The notes beneath the pieces are model-generated. The model made no database searches, was not told the origin of the DNA, and saw nothing but the letters and a program-made list of their open reading frames with translations. A stretch of DNA of 64,000 nt from Curvularia sp. ZM96. Lineage: Eukaryota > Ascomycota > Dothideomycetes > Pleosporales > Pleosporaceae. The stretch is from NCBI GenBank assembly GCA_022457065.1, contig JAJGBQ010000004.1, forward strand, positions 1-64,000. Reading direction: 5' to 3'. Within the stretch, counting starts at the first letter, position 1, and the number at the start of each line of letters is the position of its first letter. Of the stretch, positions 55,963 through 64,000 are shown piece by piece. The position numbers and the translations under genes are program-made.

Positions 55963-58180
55963 TCACTTGCTCTTCTCTTCCTTTCCTAATCCATTCCACC
56001 AAAGTTTTTCCATCTTTTTTACACGATCTGCTTCTTCCCGAGCCTTCCAATCTGCGCGAGCCTTGGCGGCTTCCTCTCCCGTCACTGTAACAGAGAACGC
56101 CGGATTTTCCCAAGTTCCAGCATCGGGTGGTTTACCTCCCCATGGCTTCTTTATCCCATGTTTCTTTAAAGCGGTGAACAGGGCACACATAAATTTTGAG
56201 CGTCTAGAAGCACGGAGAGCTTCGTCCGAGAAATTAGACTTTTAACAAGTTAGCAACCGTCCTTACACCTAGGTTCAAATTACTTAACCACCTTTTGACA
56301 AATTTCAATGCGTAAATGTAGTTTCTCCATGTCTCCAATCGAGAAGAGCTCAACATCAATATTTGGCCGATAATCGCGTTTATTCTGTGGTTCCAACACG
56401 AACCTCCGAAGTTCAGATTTAAGGTTCTCAAGCTGAGACCACGCTGTCTTCGGGCTAATGGCGAAATTGTACCGTTCCTTCATTGCCTTACTACGAGAGA
56501 CGTTCTTGATCCATTGAGTGTTATTGACGATATTGGGGATCTGGACCATACCTCCCGTGTCTACTTGACGGAATACCGTGAAGAGCAATGAGATATGCTC
56601 AACGACCAGTTCCGATCCATTAATATCGACACGATCGCCAATGTCGTATGGGTGCTTAATGAATAAGAATACGAGAGACCCGAGAAATTCCTGCACGGTA
56701 GTTGCGATTGCAAAGGAGACGGCGGCAACACTACCCCACAGTGTTGCTAAGGTTGAAGCAACTCCGACGTGGAAAAAGGCAACTGTAGTAATTAACTTTA
56801 TTAGTACTGCTAGGTGAAAGAAGAAAAAATTAGTCACTTACTATAGAGCAGGATAGAAACAAAGAACAGGAACACTTCGAGTATCCTGTCCAAACTCTTT
56901 ACTGCCTGACCGATATCGTGCATACTTCTTTCGGTGTCTTTTTTGTCTCTGCTGAGCTGCGTCAACAAAGATACCATTTCCTCAAGGCTGACATCCCCAT
57001 TCTCATCTTTGTCTAGAGCATGGAATACATCCAGCGCGTCTTCCTCCCGGCCTGGCCCCAAAATACGTGTGATGTCATCTTCGGTGACAGCATCTGATTC
57101 CAAAGAGAATGAGAACCACAGGCGACGAGCCAAAGCTTCAGAGGCTTTTTCGTCCTCAAGTGCTTTCAGAACAACGGAGCGCGGCGACCCGACCTTGAGC
57201 ACTTCTTTTCCCTGGAGCCTGGCTTTCGTCTCGGCCATTGCGTCAGGTCCATAGAATTTGCTTACTCTTTTACGTAGATGAGACTGCTGCAGTTTACCTT
57301 CTGCTACTGCCCGCAATGTCTCGGAGCGATGAATTTTGTCATCCTCCAAGGCAAAACGTGCACAGAATTCAGGATGCAGTCTGACGGATGCTTCATACAT
57401 CTGGGCCAGGATGTGCGTAGTCCTTTTACTTTCCTCGACTCGAACTTTGAATTGTCGTTTACGATACTTGACAGTGAGCAAGTGAACGAGAACTTTCTCC
57501 ACGAAGAACAATCCCGTGCAAGCAATTGTAGCGAGGAAAAATCTCCGAATGATCAAAACCCAATCATCGTCGCAACGCCCGGGGTTCACCTCGTCAAAGA
57601 CACACAACAATGAAGTGGCTGCACGGCTAAACAGGGCAAAATAGAAAGCTGTCATCGGCCAAATAACAGCTTTAAGGATATCGGTATAGTGCTTTGCGAC
57701 CGGACTAAAAAACCCTGCGAAATACTGAAATACGAAAGGGAGCATAAACGCAAGTCCCCATGAGCCCCAGAAGATAGCCCAGATAACCTCTAGCCAGACG
57801 AAAAGGCCAACAAAGCGGACGTCTTCTCCAATATGGGCGTCTTTTGCTACGGTCGCGGTGACAACGATGGGAATCAGAAGAAGTAGTGCTGGTGGGAGGT
57901 AATATAAGAGTAGCCGTCGAAGTAAAGTGGACTTGGTGAACTTGTAAACTAAGGTTTGTAGTTTGCTTGGTTCTTTTTCTTGATCTTCATCGTCATCTGC
58001 ATCCCCGCCAGACAACTCAGCGTAGGCTCCTTGTCGGCGGAAAGACTCATAACCAACAACCTCTTGGTGAGCTGCACGAAATGGCCTTCTACTTGTGGGT
58101 GTTTCTGAACCAGATGAACGAGCTTGGCTAGTCTCCTCAAGTTCCATAATGTCGATGACTGTGTCTTTCGGTAAGGACAT
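55963..58180 (-). CDS. MscS-type mechanosensitive channel with EF-hand
   Basis: Ion channel gated by membrane tension, of the fungal Msy1/Msy2 type that sits in the ER and helps in hypo-osmotic shock. Exons 58180-56842, 56809-56292 and 56238-55963 give 710 residues. It has a cytosolic N terminus, several TM segments from about residue 85 (LLYYLPPALLLLIPIVV onward), an EF-hand loop DKDENGDVSLEE, then the MscS core: VASTLATLWGSVAAVSFAIA pore helix, FLFIKHPYDIGDRVDINGSE and VQIPNIVNN. The first intron is only 32 bases (or 35 with the next AG), yet both choices keep frame. The second intron begins GTGGTT but has a perfect tgctaac branch site. ATG at 58,180. Confidence 0.92.
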
Positions 58181-59298
58181 TTTGTGACCCCTTTGACTAT
58201 TCTGGTCTTGGCTACGGGTATAGTGGACAAGTAAAAATTGGCTCTGGGGTGATGCTCGTGAGAGGAAGTTCGAAAGAAGAGTCCACTAGGGGGATGAGGA
58301 AGAGGTCGGTCCGCATAAAATGCCGTCGCTCATAACAGTCGCCAACTCATAATATGCTGACAAGATTGAAAAGGTGGACAAAGGCAAGATTGAAGCAATT
58401 ACAGATAGAGTACCATAAACTCAGGGCCATCATCAGGGGGTTTTCCCAGTATGATTTGAAGTTCTTATCTGAGGTGTTTGTAAGCAAATTGATCAGCAGC
58501 GGGGGTGGCGGTATAGCGTCACGCTAAGTTCAGAGCTGACTTGCATCAACCTCTAAAGAGGCGGGTGGGCGGCCTCTTTCAGCTCTCCACAATCAATCAC
58601 TTTTCCTCACATGTCATGATGATATGTAGTACTTGCAGCGAAACAGCTTCGGTTGTTTCCCAGCATCTACGGGCACTTCTACACTATCACTCTCGCCTTT
58701 ATTTTTTTCTTCTCTGTATTCATCCTACAACTATGAACGAGTTTGTCCAACCCCACGACATACGCCGTCAATTCAAGCTTCTAGGGATTTCCAACTGACC
58801 GCCTATTTCAAAGACTGCATGTTTACTACGAACAACGCTTTTCGCTGCTAAGCCATGAAGCGTAGCCGCTAACCTTAGCCTTGGCGTGGATCCCGAGGTT
58901 GCATATTCTAGATCGAATCGATTAGGATGGGATTATCAGCCTTCAATTCGGAACCCAATCATACCAATTAATCTGGATAGGCGTATACTAGCACTATTGA
59001 GAGCTGAACAGAGCGATGCAATAGCTAGAATGCGATTGGCCATGTTATCACGATTAGTAAACTAGGCAACCTGAAGGGTGTGCCATGCTTGTCGTTTCTC
59101 ACCTCAGAGTAGTGTAGCTAATCTCGGTGAGCCTCCAAGCTGAGATGTTAAGTAACCAATTTTGTCTCTCAACAATGCAAAAATCGCCAATTCATAAAGT
59201 TCATTTTTGCTGTTCTATCAAATTATCTAGTGTTATCTTTCCTCGATAGACAGGACGAACCATTCGAAATCTCACAACCAGAAATATCATTCGAACAA
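58181..59298. other. Divergent intergenic region
   Basis: About 1.1 kb between two divergently transcribed genes. Ordinary composition with CT-rich stretches near 58,690-58,720; short open frames at 58,541-58,851 are not convincing. An upstream exon of the plus-strand gene cannot be excluded: tatcaaattatctag at about 59,216-59,230 would be a good acceptor. Confidence 0.5.
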
Positions 59299-60370
59299 AT
59301 GTATTCAGCATCATCGGATCCATTTGGTGACAATGAAGCTTTACTGAAAAGCCATACGCAACCATCGATACCATCAACTTTTTACAATCTTCACACTAAG
59401 AAACCCAAGTCGCAATTCATCTCCCGAAATGCCTTACGAGCTGCCCCTCCCATTTTGGCTGGCACATGCTGGTTTTCGATGATGTTGTACTTTTTGGTCT
59501 ACTACGAAACACTTCCAAAAGATACACAAGGTCGCCTCCCCAGGATCGGACCTGCATACAGCACCTTCCCCTACATTTCCTGTATTGGTGCTGTAAGACT
59601 CAATTATTTCCGCGGCTTCGCGTGCGTCGTTGCTCCTCTCGTCACCCTAGCCTTCTTGCTTGACTTTTGGACGGGACGACATGTAATCTTTGGGCGGTGG
59701 TTCCGCCGTGCAAAGCTCTTTTTCGGAACCATATCCTCAATTTTCTTAGTGTTGCTTAGCATCGAAAGTGTAAACAGTGGAAACCATTTGCACCTTATCT
59801 TTACCTCGATTCAGATATGGTGTATGGGCGCGGCGAAGTTGTCGGACTATTTTCTAAGTTACCGCATGCGGAGGCATGATCGTCAGAATCACCATCTTCT
59901 GTTCGCAAAACTATGGAAGAAGTGTATTGGTATTATTGCTGCGCGTATGTTCAATTTGATTCCAGAGCCTAATATATACGCTGACCGAAATTCTAGCTGC
60001 TTCAATAATCACATTGTTTGGGATTTACGGTTGCACAATGCCTGTGGGACTTCTACCGACGACAGCAAGATGTTACAAGTTGACATCCTTCTCCGCACCA
60101 TCCGAGTGGATCCTGGCATTGTGTTGGATCACATATCTCTATGCATTGGGATACGATTTATACCATGCCGAGACTGTTGCAACAAGAATGATTTCTCTTA
60201 CTAGCCAACGGGGCGCTTGGCATGGCAAATCGCCAAGTGCAGAGATGAGGCAACTCAGGTTGGAAAGGGTGTTGGGGGGTGAAAACGAAGATATCGGTTA
60301 CAAATCAAAATATACCGTGATTGGAAAGTCAAAATATGCCTTTGTTCAGTCACAAGACATGGAATTCTAA
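59299..60370 (+). CDS. Frag1/DRAM/Sfk1-family membrane protein
   Basis: Six-TM protein of the family that includes yeast Sfk1 and animal FRAG1/DRAM, linked to membrane lipid organisation. Exons 59299-59944 and 59997-60370 give 339 residues; the 52-base intron is GTATGT...TTCTAG with a gctgac branch site, and splicing restores ASIITLFGIYG. The family signature FPYISCIGA (usually YISDIGA) follows TM1, and HLHLIFTSIQIW lies in a later TM. ATG at 59,299 is the first in frame after a possible acceptor; the reading upstream is open to 59,230 without an ATG. Family assignment is by motif only. Confidence 0.72.
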
Positions 60371-61004
60371 ATATGAAACTGGCTTTATCGCAAGGACATG
60401 GGTTATAAGCATTTTCGAAAAGACAATAGGTCGAAGAGATTCAAGGCAACTCTAAGTTCGAAATCAAACGAACTATAGGTTGAGGTATCAATTCATCCAT
60501 TTGTACACAACAGAGCTGCGATGTCTTCTAGCGTTTCGAAGACTGGCGTATCAGTAGTTCCACGTGCTAGATCTCTGCTTCCAGCTCACTAACTCAATAC
60601 AAATTAGATACTAAGACTCTTATACAGGTCTCTGTCTCTAGGAAGAAAATTGTCCAGCGATTGGGGGACAAATAACTGTTGCCCCTCTGGCGTGTCAGTG
60701 CCCAGCTGCCCGTGGCATAGAACTGCAATGTAATTGAACCAAGGCTCAAGGAGAGGACTTGGTAAAGCCTAATATATAATGCTACGTGGATTCAACCCTA
60801 ATCTATCCTAATTAGGTAATCACGTACCCTATCCTATCCTTAATCCTCGACGGAACTAAGGCCAGAATTGACCTTAGTTCCTAATTTCTTGGCGAGTTTG
60901 CAGACCTTAGTTCTCACTCTATAACGTGATAAAATAGAGTTGGTTTTATTAAAATGTACTACAAAGCTATATATATATTAGAGAGCTAGATATTATAGCA
61001 TTCA
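60371..61004. repeat. Intergenic, with dyad repeat B copy 4 (reverse)
   Basis: 60,855-60,925 carries gaactaagg, gaccttagttcc and accttagttc with the spacer gatttcttggcgagtttgc-like (minus-strand gcaaactcgccaagaaat), so it is an inverted copy of repeat B. It is followed by ctcactctataacgtgataa, shared in reverse with 35,035-35,060. No gene seen. Confidence 0.75.
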
Positions 61005-61443
61005 TGTATTAAGAGTAGATCATAAGTAGAAGTAATATAAGACTTCTAGTGTTAAGACTCTAAGGTTAGTTTTTGTAGATAAAGTAATAGAGTAATATAA
61101 ATCGTATCTCTTATAAGTAATTTATATATTATACTTATACTTATAACTTAAGTTAAATATATTAAGCTATAAAAGCTTAATACCTAATACTATATACTAA
61201 AGAGTATTTTATATTTTATAGTATTTTATAGTATTCTATATATAAAACGTTATAGAATTACATAGAATTTATAGAATATATATAATATATTTTATAGTAG
61301 TGTTTTACTAAGCTTATAGTATATATAATTGCTTATATTTTATTAGCTAGGTATATCTCTTTTTTTAAAAGAGGTTTTTAACTTAGCCTCTTCTTTTATT
61401 CTTTCTATATCTTATGCTATTCTCTTTATTTAGGTTTGTAATA
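61005..61443 (+). mobile_element. 447-bp LTR family, copy 2 (decayed)
   Basis: tgtattaagagtagatcata to ggtttgtaata. Strongly AT-shifted relative to 61,614-62,060. No clean target duplication. Confidence 0.75.
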
Positions 61444-61613
61444 ATTACCTATTCTAATATATTTAGAAAAGTAGTATTAGAATTATCTTATCTTACTTTA
61501 TCTTTTAAATTATTAAAAATAATTTTCTCTATCTTAAGCTTAGTCTAACCTTTGCCCTATTTTCAACTCTTAAGTAGGGAGTGTTGCATTAGCGAAACTA
61601 TTGCACGTACTAA

Positions 61614-62060
61614 TGTTAAGAGTGGATCTTGAGTAGAAGTAATATAAGACTTCTAGTGTTAAGACTCTAAGATTAGTTTTCGCGGATAAAGTAATAGGGT
61701 AATATAAATAGTGTCTCTACAAGTAACTCTTATATTATACTTATACTTATAACTTAAGTTAAATATATCGAGCTATAAGGGCTTAATGCCTAATACTATA
61801 TACTAAGTAAGTGTTCTATATTCTATACTATTCTATAGTATCTTATAGTATCCTATGCGTGGGACATTATAAGATTATATAGGATCCGTAGGACACACAT
61901 GATATATCCTATAGTAGCGTTCCGCCAAGCCTATAGGATGTATAATTACTTATACGTCATTGGCTGCGTATATCCCTTCCTCTAAAAGAGGTCTTAGATA
62001 TAGCCCCTTCCTTCATTCTTTCCATATCTTGCGCTGTCCCCTCTGCTCAGGTTCGTAACA
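61614..62060 (+). mobile_element. 447-bp solo LTR, copy 3, with target duplication
   Basis: TGTTAAGAGTGG to GTTCGTAACA, flanked by ACTAA on both sides (61,609-61,613 and 62,061-62,065). Its right half is the least RIP-mutated of the three copies, so it is the best reference for the family. Confidence 0.88.
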
Positions 62061-62405
62061 ACTAACTACTTACACTACTTAGTCCCGCAACCTTAACCAC
62101 TATTAGGGAACGTTTAACTACTATTAGCCCGGCCTCTTTCTTAACCGCGTCCAACTTTACAACCTGGGTGCATTACCTATCCTCTTCCTTCCGCTGACTT
62201 GGTGTGGTTGCTCGAAAATTACACATTGCTCGAAACCCCTCCACCAGCCACATCATCCTTACCCCGCATTACGTGACGTGTTGTGTTCAAGTCCGAGTTA
62301 TCACTCATTATCAGAATACCCATCCCCATCCATACCAACTCTTAGCTACTTGGAGTCTTGCTGTCACGCACTGCTATTTGATGTCAAAATTGAGCCTGCT
62401 TTCCC
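62061..62405 (+). promoter_or_regulatory. Promoter and 5' leader of the HET-domain gene
   Basis: 345 bases between the solo LTR and the ATG, with ordinary GC. Short upstream ATGs are present. No discrete motif identified. Confidence 0.4.
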
Positions 62406-64000
62406 ATGGATAACTTTCCTCCGGTCGATGGCGGCTACGGCCATGTCGCGGTTCCTTATCTCGCTCAGCATCACCCGCAACTCGAGTACGATGCGGCCGG
62501 CTTTTTAGGCTTCCCGGATCGCAAGGGGTGGTCTACCGAGCTGCTACTCAATGGGGATTTCCTGCAAGGCCACAGCGTCGAAGAAACTGCCATGATGTTA
62601 CAGTCATGGCTCTTCATCGGGTTTCTTATGGACGTTTGCCACGTCCCACTTGAGCTGGAGGATGACCCATGTGAGACGGAGAACAGTGAGTTAAACCAGG
62701 CTCAAGCGCCTCTCGTCTCAGAAGAAGTAGACGCCTCTGAAGAAGTAGACCTACTTTTGCTTGTCACCCCTCTTCAGAAGACGCTCTTACGACCTGATAT
62801 TCGGGTGCTCCTGCCAAAAATGGATGGGTCGTTCACAGTCTCGTTATTTTCACTCGGCCAGGTCATGCTAAATTTCCGCCATCGGGCTGCCGGGGGAGCA
62901 GCTAACGGCGGCAGCACTTGGGCTCTCCAGGCAAATGCCGAGACGGCCACAAAGTTGCGACATGCTAGCTACCACGCGTCGAGAGTGCTGGCTCATCCAA
63001 GTTTGGACGAGATACTTGACCCTGTCATCCAGCTATCTGTGCAGAACCTGGAAGGCACCTTGGTCTGGGCTCGCTTCGCCTGTTGGGAACCTCACCTTAC
63101 TTGCGTGACAATGGACCCGTCTCCGGCAGGGTACAAGTATGATTGCCCACGGCTCAACGAATTTCTCCGCAAGCGATTGTTGGCAGCGGGCTGGTGTGTG
63201 TCTGAGATCGCCACATTTCGCTCTATATGGTCCAACCGGCTTCTATACTTTCTGAGCACAATGCCGAGAAAGGTGGTCGATGATCATAGCGAGTGCTCCG
63301 AATTGCTCTGCAAGTTTGAGATTGTGGACTCAAAAACATATCTCACTCAGCACCGCACCTCGAACTGCTCTTGCAAGCATGTCGACATTTCGAACCAAGC
63401 CCAGCGCTTCTTCCAGGATTCCCAAGGCAAGGAATACCAACCCGGACATTATCCCGTTGTTTGGGTTCGACCTCACCATAAAGACAGCCGGATGGCCGAG
63501 ATACAGGTTTTAGATTCGAAAGAACATAAATATGTTGCCATATCCCATGTGTGGGCGCACGGCCTTGGGAACCCTGGGCAGAATTCTCTGCCGAGCTGCC
63601 AGCTACTTCGAATCCAACATCATGTCGATGAGCTGTGGAAGGAGATGGACGGGGGCGCGGGGACAGAACCGAAAGACGAAGGAGGCAGTGCGAAGCCCTT
63701 CTGGATCGACACCCTCTGTGTTCCCCTTTCCCCTAAGGAACGAGGGCTGGCAATCCTTAACATGGCCCAAACATATCAAGAAGCCAGATCCGTACTGGTG
63801 CTCGACAAGGAGATCTGGGAATACGAATGGAAGGAGGAAACTCGTATGGAGGAGCTCGTAGTGAGGATGGCTTCTTGCACTTGGTATCGTCGACTCTGGA
63901 CTTTTCAGGAAGGGGCCTTGGCCAGGAACCTCCACTTTTGCTTTTCCAACCGGTCCTTAGACATGAAAGAGCTGCAAGATTCCATGCTAGGCAAGAAGAC
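62406..64000 (+). CDS. HET-domain protein, 3' end outside the window
   Basis: A single uninterrupted frame of 531 codons from the ATG at 62,406 (context ttcccATGG) to the window edge. The HET domain starts near residue 376: KYVAISHVWAHGLGNP (HET block 1), PFWIDTLCVP (block 2), LNMAQTYQEARSVLVLDKEIW, then CTWYRRLWTFQEGALA (block 3). HET domains mediate non-self recognition and programmed cell death between incompatible fungal strains, but many family members have no known role. The N-terminal 370 residues are typical of long HET proteins and have no domain I recognise. The GC content is higher than in surrounding repeats and there is no RIP. Confidence 0.92.
   Translation, partial: MDNFPPVDGGYGHVAVPYLAQHHPQLEYDAAGFLGFPDRKGWSTELLLNGDFLQGHSVEETAMMLQSWLFIGFLMDVCHVPLELEDDPCETENSELNQAQAPLVSEEVDASEEVDLLLLVTPLQKTLLRPDIRVLLPKMDGSFTVSLFSLGQVMLNFRHRAAGGAANGGSTWALQANAETATKLRHASYHASRVLAHPSLDEILDPVIQLSVQNLEGTLVWARFACWEPHLTCVTMDPSPAGYKYDCPRLNEFLRKRLLAAGWCVSEIATFRSIWSNRLLYFLSTMPRKVVDDHSECSELLCKFEIVDSKTYLTQHRTSNCSCKHVDISNQAQRFFQDSQGKEYQPGHYPVVWVRPHHKDSRMAEIQVLDSKEHKYVAISHVWAHGLGNPGQNSLPSCQLLRIQHHVDELWKEMDGGAGTEPKDEGGSAKPFWIDTLCVPLSPKERGLAILNMAQTYQEARSVLVLDKEIWEYEWKEETRMEELVVRMASCTWYRRLWTFQEGALARNLHFCFSNRSLDMKELQDSMLGKK

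Overview
This window is the left end of a chromosome (or contig) of a filamentous ascomycete. The evidence is a CCCTAA telomere array at the left edge, genes split by short spliceosomal introns of about 32 to 106 bases, Zn2Cys6 and HET-domain proteins, and extensive C-to-T and G-to-A decay of repeats that creates stop codons in the manner of repeat-induced point mutation (RIP). I cannot name the species. The first 65 bases are not chromosomal: from memory they match an Oxford Nanopore ligation adapter plus native barcode 02 with its flanks, so this is a long-read assembly with untrimmed adapter.

Layout. 1-65 adapter; 66-197 telomere; 198-3,900 a pyrimidine-rich subtelomeric array with interstitial telomere-like motifs; 3,927-8,375 a telomere-linked OrsD/RecQ helicase gene on the minus strand, broken by about six small indels that mostly sit in homopolymers; 8,376-18,640 an older, RIP-decayed second round of the same kind of subtelomeric material, including pieces of a related and a diverged helicase. 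From 18,655 to 34,980 a duplicated repeat pair is split by a nested stack of elements. A 490-bp-LTR Gypsy chromovirus (19,634-34,647, 5-bp target duplication AGTAG) carries a Tad/I-like LINE inside its 5' LTR and a 1,847-bp Fot1/Pogo element inside its reverse transcriptase.

35,476-51,116 is gene-rich and not RIP-damaged. It looks like a catabolic cluster for hydroxy-aromatic acids by the gentisate route: an FAD monooxygenase (probable hydroxybenzoate/salicylate hydroxylase), a cupin gentisate 1,2-dioxygenase, an FAH-family (fumaryl/maleyl)pyruvate hydrolase, an MFS transporter, a Zn2Cys6 regulator, a relic of a second such regulator, and a carotenoid/stilbene-type oxygenase at the edge. Each intact gene has the nonamer TAACTCCCC in its promoter (158-231 bases before the ATG; TF and hydrolase share one site), a candidate binding site for the local regulator. 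I worked out exon structures that keep the reading frame for every intact gene in this block; the regulator needs a GC-AG intron.

51,459-55,262 is a second transposon patch (solo LTRs and a second 1,847-bp Fot1 copy). Then come an EF-hand MscS channel (55,963-58,180, minus), a six-TM Frag1/DRAM/Sfk1-like protein (59,299-60,370, plus), more LTR relics including a 447-bp solo LTR with perfect target duplication, and a HET-domain gene running off the right edge (62,406 onward).
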